Positions 1-7,902 are shown, numbered from the stretch's first letter. The stretch: 26,223 nucleotides of DNA from an uncultured Roseburia sp. (GCA_910587865.1 CAJUNX010000051.1:1-26223), one strand, 5' to 3'. The notes: generated from the sequence alone by a model not told the origin. Translations and numbers: made by a program.

Positions 1-68
1 CTCGCCCGGTCACTCCGCCGGGCCGGCGCCCTCCTGCACAGCCTGTTCTGATGCGGCGTTCGCCCGGT
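1..68. other. Left edge, GC-rich, nothing assignable
   Basis: This short GC-rich stretch lies downstream of the last minus-strand gene. I see no hairpin followed by a T-run, so the operon probably continues beyond the window. An AGGAGG-like stretch is present on the minus strand, but no start codon sits at a useful distance inside the window. Confidence 0.3.
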
Positions 69-1232
69 TTACAGCACCACGTACCGCCCGCTCCCTTTCA
101 TGGAGCGCAGGTACATGTCCACGCAGGACTGGCTGGAGCCGATATGCAGCTCCGAGGCGACGCAGACTTCCATGATCGCCAGAAGCTTCGTCAGATTCGC
201 CTTCCGGAACTCCCAGTCCTGCTGATTGAACTCCGTGTTATAGTACCCTCTCTCGTCCTCCCTGGTCAGCGTCCACAGTTTCCAGTCCGGTCTCTTTTCC
301 CGGATATACGTCACATTCCGGTAATCGTCCGTAAAGACGAACACAGGCATCCCCGCATGTCCCATGTCTTCGATCTTTTCAATAAAAGCATCCGCTTCCA
401 CCAGCTTGTCATATTCCTGATATTTGTCCCCGCCGCGCACCTGAATCGAAATATAATGCTCCGGCAGTCCGATTCCCCGGATCAGCTCATCCATCCGTTT
501 CCGAATCTCCGGCTTCGGGCAGATCGCCACTGCAGACAGCTTCGCGAATTCGCTCTCACAGGTTCCGTCCATGCCAAACAGCGGCCAGCGAACCCGCGCC
601 TGTTTGAACGCATCGCTGATACACATGCACCAGAGATCCTGCGTCAGATAATCCGCTCCCGTATTCGCCTTTAACTTCCGCGGATAATAATGCCCTTTTG
701 TCCAAAGCCGGTGCGGCCGTATCTGGCTTAAAAAATCCGTCGGGCGATAGTTCGCCACCGCGTTTAAGGGATCATGGCTGATCGGGCAGAACGGCTCGAA
801 CAGCTCCTCCCATCCCTTCCCGCCCGGTCTGGAAAAATTAGCGTCGTCCGCATACAGCTCAAACCGGATGTGGTTCAGATAGCAGAACAGCATAAACTCC
901 ATCATGCTGTCCAGCTCCGAATACAGCCCTCCGCTGAATCCGACGTGAAATATCAGACGTTTCCTGCACGATTCATTGATTCTTCTGTACTCTTTTTTTT
1001 TTGCCGCGAGTTCCTCCGCCAGCGTCGGCGAAGCTTCCTGTGCTTCTCCCGCCGGTTCGTACAGCGATGCGATCCGCTCCCGGTTGATCTCCTCGATATC
1101 CCTTTTTAAATCCTCACTGTTGCGGTACTGCAGCACAATCTCCGGCACTGCAACCGGATGGCGCAGAAGACTGCCTAAGGTGAGAAAAAAATTCTGTAAC
1201 CGAATCAGTTTATCCTTCATAATTCCTCTCAT
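69..1232 (-). CDS. Fucosyltransferase-fold (NodZ/FUT8/O-FucT-like) glycosyltransferase
   Basis: Putative cytoplasmic GT-B-fold glycosyltransferase that would transfer a sugar, probably fucose, to a glycan precursor. Seen: a loop reading IQVRGGDKYQ, resembling the donor-binding H-x-R-x-G-D motif of the fucosyltransferase superfamily but with Gln where His is usual; then FVFTDDY; then near the C-terminus LHIGSSQSCVDMYLRSM, like the conserved G-S-x-S segment of NodZ/FUT8-type enzymes. There is no signal peptide. Residues ~40-90 are charged and helical. ATG 1232 has AGGA 7 nt upstream; ATG 1220 (MKDKLIRL) has AGAGGA 4 nt upstream and is an equal candidate. It is last of five co-directional genes, 21 nt after the SGNH gene. 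The fold assignment is fairly firm. Fucose specificity is inferred only; another GDP-sugar is possible. Confidence 0.7.
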   Translation of the reverse strand: MRGIMKDKLIRLQNFFLTLGSLLRHPVAVPEIVLQYRNSEDLKRDIEEINRERIASLYEPAGEAQEASPTLAEELAAKKKEYRRINESCRKRLIFHVGFSGGLYSELDSMMEFMLFCYLNHIRFELYADDANFSRPGGKGWEELFEPFCPISHDPLNAVANYRPTDFLSQIRPHRLWTKGHYYPRKLKANTGADYLTQDLWCMCISDAFKQARVRWPLFGMDGTCESEFAKLSAVAICPKPEIRKRMDELIRGIGLPEHYISIQVRGGDKYQEYDKLVEADAFIEKIEDMGHAGMPVFVFTDDYRNVTYIREKRPDWKLWTLTREDERGYYNTEFNQQDWEFRKANLTKLLAIMEVCVASELHIGSSQSCVDMYLRSMKGSGRYVVL

Positions 1233-1253
1233 TCCGCCGTCCTGTCATCGGGC

Positions 1254-2747
1254 TTAATATCGGATCTTTTTGTAGCTCTCGAGAGCATTAAAACCGGCAC
1301 AATCCGGAAAATCCTTCGTATAGTCGTCATAAATCAGTATATTGATCCCATGCGGCGTCGTCACACTGTTCACCGGCCCGAGTTTCACTGACTTCTCCAT
1401 CTGCTCCGTCACCTCACCGGTCAGCGGGTCTTTCACCTCCCGCGGCTTTCCGTCGATTACAAGTGTCTTCGTTCCCAGATCCAGATGAAACTGATAGCCG
1501 CCCTCTGTTTTATCATCCGCGTAAAAAATCACATCACCATGCTCCACGACCATCACGGCCCCCTCTTCGATCTTCAGCCCGTGCGATGCAAAGATCTCCT
1601 TTACATCCAGCTCACCGTAATCATAAAGCCCGTCCGCCGAGACACAGAAGGTATAATCCTCATTTTCCAAAAGCAGGGTCAGAAGCTCTCCGAGATCTTC
1701 CGTATTCCGCGCCTCAAAGTTGCGCCGGAGCCGTGTGTAATGTTCCGCGTTGCGCTCCCAGGTACGATATGCCTCGTCCCCCCTGTGATCCTCAATGCTG
1801 TACCGGTTCTTTAAATACCTGCCGAGATACAGGGAAAACTTCTCACTGCCGTAGTAGTTCAGATGTGAGGATTCGGCACAATCCGTCATCGGACTTAATC
1901 CCATCTCATTGTACCGGTCATTAAAATCCACATAGGCAACCCCGTGCTCCTCCGCGATCTCCCTGACCCGGTTATAGATCATCTTATCCGACGGCATGAT
2001 CCCCTGGTACGGGGAGACCATAAGCAGCAGCTGCGTGTCCGTCTCTTTTGCCAGATCTATGATTTTTTCCAGATACTCCTCACTCTTTTTCGTGATCGGC
2101 AGCGTGTCCGTGATCGTGCTCATATCCGAAAAAGATTCAAAATATGTCGTGCTGACGCAGTTTTCGTTAAAGCCCTTGTAGTCCGTGCCGTTCGGATCCC
2201 CGTTGTACCGCTTGAAATCATCTTCTGTCAGGGACTCATATTTGGCGTGATAAACCGGGATCCCAAGGATATAGTTCATCGCATCTTCCTCGTCCGCCAC
2301 ACTGGCCAGGATCGATTCCGTCCTGTTTTCACCAAACTTCAGCCCCATTGTATTCATCGCGATCCTGGCGTCGTCGATCACGTCGTTCATCTCAATCGCG
2401 CGGTATATATCGATCACCACGAGATCGGGCGTCTGCTCCTCAATCGCTTCCTTCATATAATAATACGTATTCCACAGCGGCTGGTTCGAGCCCGCCAGAT
2501 CATACGCGCTCATCCCGAATTCTTCCCACAGAATCGCCGGATTTACATCCGTATAAATATGGCTGCTCCCGATAAACACCACATCGACCGTATCCGGCGG
2601 CTGCCGGTAAAACATCTGGGCCACATAGCATCCGTCAATGGATTTAAGCTTCAGCACAAAATTCGCGCAGAGGAGCACGCCCGCCGCGAGTGCGCAAAAC
2701 AGTACGCCCTTTATCGCATTTCTGATCGCCTGTCCTTTTTTCTTCAT
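1254..2747 (-). CDS. SGNH/DltD-AlgX-like O-acetylation protein, MBOAT partner
   Basis: Membrane-anchored extracytoplasmic SGNH-hydrolase-like protein. Partners of MBOAT acyltransferases in this class carry acyl groups to extracellular polysaccharide. Seen: one N-terminal transmembrane segment (~11-32), the block-I motif FIGSSH at 59-63 (Ser62 as likely nucleophile, corresponding to G-D-S), and D289 with H295 in DCAESSHLN as the likely rest of the triad. The ~150-residue C-terminal part (from ~345) is not SGNH; its end, GINILIYDDY, resembles the beta-rich ILEI-like domain found attached to bacterial surface-polysaccharide proteins, which is a tentative link. The start has AGGA 5 nt upstream. 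It lies 11 nt after the MBOAT gene, the classic pairing, so translational coupling is likely. Alternative: a true deacetylase, but the MBOAT neighbour argues for acyl transfer. Confidence 0.8.
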   Translation of the reverse strand: MKKKGQAIRNAIKGVLFCALAAGVLLCANFVLKLKSIDGCYVAQMFYRQPPDTVDVVFIGSSHIYTDVNPAILWEEFGMSAYDLAGSNQPLWNTYYYMKEAIEEQTPDLVVIDIYRAIEMNDVIDDARIAMNTMGLKFGENRTESILASVADEEDAMNYILGIPVYHAKYESLTEDDFKRYNGDPNGTDYKGFNENCVSTTYFESFSDMSTITDTLPITKKSEEYLEKIIDLAKETDTQLLLMVSPYQGIMPSDKMIYNRVREIAEEHGVAYVDFNDRYNEMGLSPMTDCAESSHLNYYGSEKFSLYLGRYLKNRYSIEDHRGDEAYRTWERNAEHYTRLRRNFEARNTEDLGELLTLLLENEDYTFCVSADGLYDYGELDVKEIFASHGLKIEEGAVMVVEHGDVIFYADDKTEGGYQFHLDLGTKTLVIDGKPREVKDPLTGEVTEQMEKSVKLGPVNSVTTPHGINILIYDDYTKDFPDCAGFNALESYKKIRY

Positions 2748-2758
2748 CCTTATCCTCG

Positions 2759-4261
2759 CTAAAACTGAAAATAAATAAACTGCTTCGCGTCATACACCTG
2801 TCCGTAAGCCCCGTATACAATCACCAGCACCAGCATAAAAATCAGTACCAGCCACCGGAACCACAGATTCTGCGCGGACAAAAATTCGTCGATCCTCTGT
2901 TTTTTTCTCTCACGGATCAGATCTGCGAGCAGAAGAACCGCCAGCGCAACAAGCAGTACATTCGCCTGCTGGCGGCTGATCCCCAGTTCATAGAGCGAAC
3001 CGTTAAAAAGCACCCATGGATTCCATCTCGTCCCGATCCGCCGGATAAAAAGAAATGCATCTTCAATCGTTTCGGCGCGGAAAAAAATCCAGGCAAATGT
3101 CGTCAGACAAAAGGTCCATGCGATCTGTGTCAGCCGGTAGCTCTCACAATCCGTCTTTGTGCCCGTCCGCTCCACCGCTTTTCTGCGGAGCGGAGCCAGC
3201 ATATCTCCGATGATCTGATACAGTCCGTGCAGTCCGCCCCAGACCACATACGTCCAGGATGCCCCGTGCCACAGGCCGCTGAGCAGAAACGTGATCATTA
3301 TATTGCGGTATTTTTTCCACGTGCCCTTCCGGTTTCCCCCAAGCGGGATATACAGATAATCGCGGAACCAGGTAGACAGCGAAATATGCCATCTGCTCCA
3401 AAAGTCCCGGATACTCACGGCAAAATACGGCGCGTTGAAATTCTCCATCAGCGTAAAGCCCATCACCAGCGCAGCACCCGTCGCAATCAGCGAATAGCTG
3501 GCAAAATCACAGTAAATCTGAATGGAAAATCCCGCCGCCCCCAGCAGAAGTTCAAAGGTTCCATAGGAAAGATAGTGGTCAAATACCTGATCGACAACGA
3601 TCGCGACCCGGTCCGCAATCACGATTTTTAACAGATAGCCGTACAGCATCACCATCAGTCCCTTCGCGATCCGGCTGTAATCCCACAGCTTCTGCAGCGG
3701 AACCTCCTTTACCTGGCGCAGCAGATTTCCCGAACGCTCGATCGGCCCGGCCACCAGCTGCGGAAAAAAGGAGACGAACAGGGCGTACCGGAACGGATTT
3801 TTCTCCGCCGGAACCGCTCCCCGGTAAACGTCGATCACATAGCCGAGCGCCTGGAAGGTATAAAACGAGATTCCCACCGGCAGAATGATGTCAAACCGGT
3901 TTGAGATCTCTGGCCAGGCGAACAGTCCGCCGAGCGCATTTATATTTTCCAGCACAAAGTCAAAATATTTGTAAAACATCAGGATTCCCAGGTTGCCGGC
4001 CACCCCGGCCGCCACCACCAGCCTGCGCCGCAGACCGGTCCGCGGATCTTCTTTTTTCTGAAGCGCTCCAAGCGCCAGCCCGCAGGCATATGTGATCAGG
4101 GTGGATACGGCAATCAGAACCGCGTACTGCGCATTCCAGCCCATATAAAAGTAGTAGCTGGCCGCCAGCAGCCAAAGATACCGCACTTTTTTGGGAATCA
4201 CCAGATACACAAGCGCAACCACCGGGAAAAACATCAGAAAATCAATTGAATTGAACAGCAT
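2759..4261 (-). CDS. MBOAT family O-acyltransferase (AlgI/DltB-like)
   Basis: Polytopic membrane O-acyltransferase that takes an acyl group, usually acetyl, from a cytoplasmic donor and passes it across the membrane to a polysaccharide acceptor via the SGNH partner. Family marks are all present: FFPQLVAGPIER (165-176), RDFWSRWHISLSTWFRDYLY from 285 with H292, and the catalytic-His motif LWHGASW with H332. Length 500 aa and about 10-12 hydrophobic helices match AlgI/DltB relatives. The N-terminus MLFNSIDFLMFFP is typical of this family and supports the start, which has AAGGA about 10 nt upstream inside the fucosyltransferase 3' end. The gap to that gene is only 3 nt and to the SGNH gene 11 nt, so the three are surely co-transcribed. 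The acceptor is not known. Confidence 0.93.
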   Translation of the reverse strand: MLFNSIDFLMFFPVVALVYLVIPKKVRYLWLLAASYYFYMGWNAQYAVLIAVSTLITYACGLALGALQKKEDPRTGLRRRLVVAAGVAGNLGILMFYKYFDFVLENINALGGLFAWPEISNRFDIILPVGISFYTFQALGYVIDVYRGAVPAEKNPFRYALFVSFFPQLVAGPIERSGNLLRQVKEVPLQKLWDYSRIAKGLMVMLYGYLLKIVIADRVAIVVDQVFDHYLSYGTFELLLGAAGFSIQIYCDFASYSLIATGAALVMGFTLMENFNAPYFAVSIRDFWSRWHISLSTWFRDYLYIPLGGNRKGTWKKYRNIMITFLLSGLWHGASWTYVVWGGLHGLYQIIGDMLAPLRRKAVERTGTKTDCESYRLTQIAWTFCLTTFAWIFFRAETIEDAFLFIRRIGTRWNPWVLFNGSLYELGISRQQANVLLVALAVLLLADLIRERKKQRIDEFLSAQNLWFRWLVLIFMLVLVIVYGAYGQVYDAKQFIYFQF

Positions 4262-4264
4262 CTG

Positions 4265-5107
4265 TCAGCATTCCTTTCCTATGATCTGCCAGCCGTCAAG
4301 GCAGGTCTGGCCCACTCCCTTATATCCCGGAACCATTACAAGAGCATTCGGATTCCGGTTTAAATATGCCGCCCAGGCGGAAAAGGAGCTGTTTGAGAGG
4401 ATCTGATTCTGACAGGCGGACATGAGAAGAAATTCTTCCTTGTCCGTAAAGGTTCCCAGATCGCTGATATAGCGGATCTCTCCTGGCTGCCATGACCGCC
4501 CGGGCTGCGTAACGTCCCCGATGCACTCCGCCGCCTTTTTTTTATCATTGGTAAATACAAAAAATGCGGCGCCGGGTCTTTCCTCACGCATCCGCCGAAT
4601 GGCTTCCCTGAAATATTCCGGGGGAGGACCGCCGATATCGCCGCCTCTTACGTGGATCGCACAGGTCTCGTGCGCTGCAAACCTCTCTGACAGCTCCTGC
4701 ACCTCCGCCCGCAGAGGCTCCCGCGGCACAAACATCTCCCGCAGCTCTGGCAGGCAGTCCAGGAAATATGCCGTATTCTGCCAGTATCCGTGCAGATATC
4801 TGCTGCGAAGCGTCTTTTTATAAATGCGCTCATCCACGGCATACCAGTCCTTCTCGATGATGACATGATACAGGATGTTCCGGCGGAGACGTTTGTAGAT
4901 CTTCTGCCACACATTCCGGTTCGGAAACGATTCCTTCCCGTCATAGCATACCCGGAAAAAATCAAGTTCATAATCGCGCAGCGTCGAATTGTCACATTCC
5001 GAGATATCCAGCTTCAGTTTTTCTCCGGTTTTTCTGGACAGCGCGTATCCGCAGGCGTAATTGTACATCTGATTGCCCATACCGTCCCCGATCTTGATCA
5101 CGATCAT
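4265..5107 (-). CDS. GT11-type alpha-1,2-fucosyltransferase-like enzyme
   Basis: Soluble 280-aa glycosyltransferase of the GT11 (Glyco_transf_11) family, which transfers fucose from GDP-fucose, usually in alpha-1,2 linkage, to a galactose-type acceptor. The family motifs appear in order: GDGMGNQMYNYACGYAL from residue 7, HVRGGD at 152-157 (the family form is HxRRGD), FVFTND at 183-188, and SNSSFSAWAAYLN at 238-250. ATG 5107 is the right start: the protein then begins MIVIKIGDG as in the family, and GGAGG sits 7 nt upstream. The same frame stays open for another 88 codons, to a GTG at 5371, but only because it crosses a tandem repeat. It is second in the operon. No gmd/fcl genes for GDP-fucose are in the window, so the donor must be made elsewhere. 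Confidence 0.88.
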   Translation of the reverse strand: MIVIKIGDGMGNQMYNYACGYALSRKTGEKLKLDISECDNSTLRDYELDFFRVCYDGKESFPNRNVWQKIYKRLRRNILYHVIIEKDWYAVDERIYKKTLRSRYLHGYWQNTAYFLDCLPELREMFVPREPLRAEVQELSERFAAHETCAIHVRGGDIGGPPPEYFREAIRRMREERPGAAFFVFTNDKKKAAECIGDVTQPGRSWQPGEIRYISDLGTFTDKEEFLLMSACQNQILSNSSFSAWAAYLNRNPNALVMVPGYKGVGQTCLDGWQIIGKEC

Positions 5108-5130
5108 CCCGTTTCCTCCGTTTCTGACGC

Positions 5131-5368
5131 ACTGAAGACCGCTGCGGCCGCCGGTTTCCGTTCCTTTCCCGCTGCAGGCCGCTTCGGCCGCCGGCTTCCG
5201 TTCCTTTCCCGCTGCAGGCCGCTTCGGCCGCCGGTTTCCGTTCCTTTCCCGCTGCAGGCCGCTTCGGCCGTCGGTTTCCGTTCCTTTCCCTGCAGACCGC
5301 TGCGGCCGCCGGCTTCCGTTCCTTTCCCGCTGCAGGCCGCTTCGGCCGTCGGTTTCCGTGCCCTGCCG
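5131..5368. repeat. 40-bp tandem repeat, six units, intergenic
   Basis: Six head-to-tail GC-rich units: 5131-5170, 5171-5210, 5211-5250, 5251-5290, 5291-5328 (38 bp, 2-bp deletion) and 5329-5368 (last quarter diverged). A typical unit runs as four decamers: gctgcaggcc, gcttcggccg, ccggtttccg, ttcctttccc. Units differ at a few positions. Each full unit holds a small dyad, GGCCG-CTT-CGGCC, so the array can fold in mRNA. It fills the gap between the aminotransferase stop and the fucosyltransferase ribosome site. As 40 is not a multiple of 3, the open frame through it is accidental. The outer units 1 and 5 share the variant GACCGCTGCGGCC, suggesting block duplication. Confidence 0.95.
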
Positions 5369-5377
5369 CACTCCGGC

Positions 5378-6496
5378 TTACCCTCGCCGGCCCGTCCGCA
5401 AAATGGCATCGCAGATCCGGTCCACATCCCGGATTGCCAGATCCGCATAAATCGGCAGCGTCAGCACCTTTTTTGAAATCTCATGCGCAACCGGCGTATC
5501 CTCTGGATGATAGTGTTCCCGATAACATTCCAGCGCATTTGTCACCGGATAAAAATATTTTCTGGTAAAAATCCCCTCTGTCTTTAATTCCTCGTAAATC
5601 TCGTCCCTGCTTCTGCCGAACACCGCCGGCTCAAACACCGCCGGGAAATAGGCATAGTTCTGACGGACTCCGGGCTGTTCTGCGACAAGACGAATCCCCG
5701 GCACGTCAGCCAGCCGCTCACGATATCGTTCCGCCACTGCTTTTCTCTTTAAAATCTCATCGTCGACATGGCGCAGATTACAAAGCCCCATCGCCGCCTG
5801 AAATTCGTTCATTTTAGAATTTGCACCGATCTCATCCACGACCTCCTCGCTGCGGATCCCGAAATTTTTAAGACCGTACAGATCCGCCTTAAGCGTTTCA
5901 TTCGTCCCTGGGAAACACACTGCGCCTCCCTCAATCGTGTTGTAAACCTTGGTCGCATGAAAACTGAACATCGACGCATCGCCAAACGATGCTATCCCGC
6001 GCCCGCGGTATTCCACCCCGAACGTATGCGCGGCATCGTAGATCACCTTCAGCCCGTATTTCTTCGCAATCCGGTCGATCTCGTCCACATTGCAGATATT
6101 TCCGTACACATGCACCGGGAGAATCGCGCTGGTTCGATCCGTAATCAGCGCCTCTATTTTTGAGACATCCATCGTATAATCCTCACGGCTGATATCACAA
6201 AACACCGGGACACAGCCGTTGCGCACAATCGCATGCGTCGTGGACACAAACGTATAAGGCGTCGTGATCACTTCACCGGTCAGGCCCATCGCCTGGATCA
6301 GAAGCTCTAATGCCATATGGCCGTTGGAAAACAGCGATACATTGTCCACCTTCAGATACTCCGCCAGCTCACGTTCCAGCCTGACGTGCTTCTCTCCCAT
6401 ATTGGTGAGCCAGTGGCTCTCCCACAGATCGCGGATCTCCTCCACGTATTCCTCAAACTCCGGCATCGAAGACCGGGTCACTAAAATTTTATCCAT
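5378..6496 (-). CDS. DegT/DnrJ/EryC1 sugar aminotransferase (VioA/FdtB-like)
   Basis: PLP-dependent aminotransferase that turns a nucleotide-linked keto-deoxysugar into an amino sugar, most likely a dTDP-4-keto-6-deoxyhexose into a 4-amino-4,6-dideoxyhexose. Seen: the PLP-binding DAAH motif at 154-157, and FSFHATKVYNTIEGGA with Lys183 as the internal aldimine lysine. The FHATKxxNTIEGG form is the one I associate with VioA/FdtB-type enzymes. Length 372 aa is normal. The start at 6496 is set by GAGG 6 nt upstream; the frame is open to 6613, but that region is leader. It is first in the five-gene operon, driven by the promoter at 6708-6736. The expected partners (RmlA/RmlB, N-acyltransferase) are absent here. 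The exact sugar (4-amino versus 3-amino) is not certain. Confidence 0.87.
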   Translation of the reverse strand: MDKILVTRSSMPEFEEYVEEIRDLWESHWLTNMGEKHVRLERELAEYLKVDNVSLFSNGHMALELLIQAMGLTGEVITTPYTFVSTTHAIVRNGCVPVFCDISREDYTMDVSKIEALITDRTSAILPVHVYGNICNVDEIDRIAKKYGLKVIYDAAHTFGVEYRGRGIASFGDASMFSFHATKVYNTIEGGAVCFPGTNETLKADLYGLKNFGIRSEEVVDEIGANSKMNEFQAAMGLCNLRHVDDEILKRKAVAERYRERLADVPGIRLVAEQPGVRQNYAYFPAVFEPAVFGRSRDEIYEELKTEGIFTRKYFYPVTNALECYREHYHPEDTPVAHEISKKVLTLPIYADLAIRDVDRICDAILRTGRRG

Positions 6497-6631
6497 CTCT
6501 GCCTCTTTCCGCTTTGGCACGTTTTCCTTGCCCGCAGTGCCTTTGCTCAGCCCCGCTCTCTCGTCCGCTCCTTCCCGCTGCGGGCTGTCTTCGCTCCGCT
6601 TCGTCCGGATCAAACAGGCGCCTCCCCGTCA

Positions 6632-6684
6632 GACCGGGCAGCTGCAGCATTGCCTGTTGACAGGCAGGCTGCTTCTTCCCGGTC
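6632..6684 (-). promoter_or_regulatory. Structured 5' leader hairpin of the operon
   Basis: Nested inverted repeats in the transcribed leader. The outer stem GACCGGG (6632-6638) pairs with CCCGGTC (6678-6684), 7 of 7. The inner stem GCAGC (6644-6648) pairs with GCTGC (6668-6672), then TGCCTG (6651-6656) with CAGGCA (6661-6666) around a 4-base loop. The element begins ~20 nt after the expected transcription start and ends ~135 nt before the aminotransferase start. No T-run follows it on the minus strand, so it is not a plain terminator. It does not match a riboswitch class I can recognise; it could be an antitermination or stability element. Confidence 0.55.
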
Positions 6685-6707
6685 CGGCACTGCTCATTGT
6701 TATTAAC

Positions 6708-6736
6708 ATGATACGGGAAAACACGCTTTTTGTCAA
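6708..6736 (-). promoter_or_regulatory. Sigma-A promoter of the aminotransferase operon
   Basis: On the minus strand: -35 TTGACA (6731-6736), 17-nt spacer, -10 TATCAT (6708-6713). The match is near consensus and the spacing ideal. Transcription would start near 6700, giving a leader of about 200 nt before the ATG at 6496. It should drive all five genes down to 69. Confidence 0.85.
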
Positions 6737-6760
6737 TGTGCGCGGTCCGGACAGCAAAAT

Positions 6761-6888
6761 GCAGAGCCCGGATGAGGAAAAACACAGCCGGATACGGAAA
6801 GACGCGGCCGGGTGAGGGAAAACGCGGTCGGATAAGGGAAGAGGCAGCCGGATACGGAAAGACGCGGCCGGGTGAGGAAAGACGCGCC
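6761..6888. repeat. 20-bp tandem repeat, six units, between divergent promoters
   Basis: Six contiguous 20-bp units in exact register (6761, 6781, 6801, 6821, 6841, 6861) plus a partial one to 6888, of the form (ga)cgcggccgggtgaggaaa with variants. A 40-bp higher-order pattern is visible: 6781-6820 and 6841-6880 are nearly identical. The array ends 2 bases before the -35 box of the plus-strand promoter and lies upstream of both divergent promoters, so copy number could affect either one. Confidence 0.93.
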
Positions 6889-6889
6889 C

Positions 6890-6917
6890 TTGACAAGTAA
6901 ACCAGATCGATTATAAT
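6890..6917 (+). promoter_or_regulatory. Sigma-A promoter of the GT-D-like gene
   Basis: -35 TTGACA at 6890-6895, 16-nt spacer, -10 TATAAT at 6912-6917, both perfect consensus. The ATG overlapping the -10 (6916) therefore cannot be the start of translation. Transcription should begin near 6924, giving a ~35-nt leader before the ATG at 6961. Confidence 0.9.
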
Positions 6918-6960
6918 GGTTACAGCTTCTATCTCAATATCCGAACAGAGGGAAATTATT

Positions 6961-7902
6961 ATGAATCAGCGCATGCTATACCTTTACTATTATCTGAAGC
7001 ATTTGCATCACCGGGTACGGGCGAAGTTCACGGGGAGCTACAATGTCCTCGCCGCACCGTTTTTAGGGAAACTGCCCCCTTCCGACGCGGAGGCGAACGA
7101 ACGGATCCGGCAGTATATAAACAGCGAAAAGCCGTTTGCGCTCTGCCGCCTCGGGAGTGCGGAGTTCACCCTGATACAGCTCTACGATGAGTACCGCCTG
7201 TTTCACTCCAACCGGCTGCCGCAGAGCAACATGTTCAGTATCTTTCACGACAATCCGAACGAGGTCGGGCAGTGGGTTGACCTGTTCCGGGCGGACTGTC
7301 AGGATATCGACATCATGGCTTATTTCGACGATCATCCGATCGAAGAATATGTCATCCGCACCAGCTGTCCGAAATCCATGGAGCAGATCCGCTTAGAGCA
7401 GATCGAGGCCATGATGTATGACGATCCGTGGACCATGGCGCTCGAGGGGAAAAAGGTCCTCCTCGTCAGCCCCTTTGTGGATGCCATGGTCGCACAGTAT
7501 CCTCACATTGACCGGATTTACGAAGGCCGGCGGATGCTACCCGAAATGGAGCTGAAAACATTAAAATCCGTGTGGTTTTCCGGATTTGAGGATGACGAAT
7601 TTGACACCTGGTTCGATGCCCTGCAGTATCTCTATGAGGAAGCGATGAAGATTGATTTTGATGTCGCCCTCTTAAGCTGCAGTGCATTCGGTTTTCACCT
7701 TGCCCCCATGTTAAAGCGCGCCGGAAAACAGGCGATCCAGTACGGCGGCGCCTTACAGCTTTTGTTCGGGATCCGGGGCGCACGCTGGGACAATTACCCG
7801 CCTTACATGGGCTTTTACAATGATTACTGGATCCGCGCACCGAAGTCAGAAGCTCCGTCGAAGCGCTTTACAAAGAAAATGGATGACGGCTGTTACTGGT
7901 AA
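6961..7902 (+). CDS. Putative GT-D-fold-like glycosyltransferase
   Basis: 313-aa soluble protein that I place with the GT-D-fold (DUF1792/DGT1-like) glycosyltransferase group. Seen: FALCRLGSAEF near residue 59, matching the R-x-G-x-x-E type motif of GT-D enzymes, and a C-terminal block (about 237-275) with SCSAFGFHLAPMLKRAG followed by GGALQLLFGIRGARW, a pattern common in uncharacterised proteins of polysaccharide loci. No membrane segment. The start at 6961 (MNQRMLYLYYY) has AGAGGG 8 nt upstream and lies below the promoter; the in-frame ATG at 6916 is inside the -10 box. It is transcribed alone, divergent from the aminotransferase operon and convergent with the acyltransferase-3 gene. Donor and acceptor are unknown, and catalytic activity is inferred only. 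Confidence 0.6.
   Translation: MNQRMLYLYYYLKHLHHRVRAKFTGSYNVLAAPFLGKLPPSDAEANERIRQYINSEKPFALCRLGSAEFTLIQLYDEYRLFHSNRLPQSNMFSIFHDNPNEVGQWVDLFRADCQDIDIMAYFDDHPIEEYVIRTSCPKSMEQIRLEQIEAMMYDDPWTMALEGKKVLLVSPFVDAMVAQYPHIDRIYEGRRMLPEMELKTLKSVWFSGFEDDEFDTWFDALQYLYEEAMKIDFDVALLSCSAFGFHLAPMLKRAGKQAIQYGGALQLLFGIRGARWDNYPPYMGFYNDYWIRAPKSEAPSKRFTKKMDDGCYW

Larger units (their letters stand above)
6497..6960. other. Divergent intergenic region with leader, promoters and repeat
   Basis: 464 bases without a supported gene. It holds, left to right: the ~200-nt leader of the minus-strand operon with a strong nested hairpin (6632-6684), that operon's promoter (6708-6736), a 20-bp tandem repeat (6761-6888), the promoter of the plus-strand gene (6890-6917) and its short 5' untranslated region. 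Open frames crossing it are repeat or leader translations. Confidence 0.8.

Noticed and set aside
1944..2762. 272-codon plus-strand open frame
   Set aside because: It is antisense to the SGNH gene, which has clear motifs and operon context. The antisense frame has no recognisable domain.
5131..5368. Possible CRISPR array
   Set aside because: Units are contiguous with no unique spacers, and no cas genes are present. It is a plain tandem repeat.
5108..5371. 88-codon N-terminal extension of the GT11 gene from a GTG
   Set aside because: It is only translation of the 40-bp repeat, whose unit is not a multiple of 3. The ATG at 5107 has a strong ribosome site and gives the family N-terminus.
4790..5476. 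228-codon plus-strand open frame across the repeat
   Set aside because: It is antisense to the GT11 gene and the 40-bp array, with a repetitive Pro/Phe/Arg-rich product. No support.
6916..6960. Start of the GT-D-like gene at ATG 6916
   Set aside because: This ATG overlaps the perfect -10 box and precedes the transcript start. ATG 6961 has a ribosome site.
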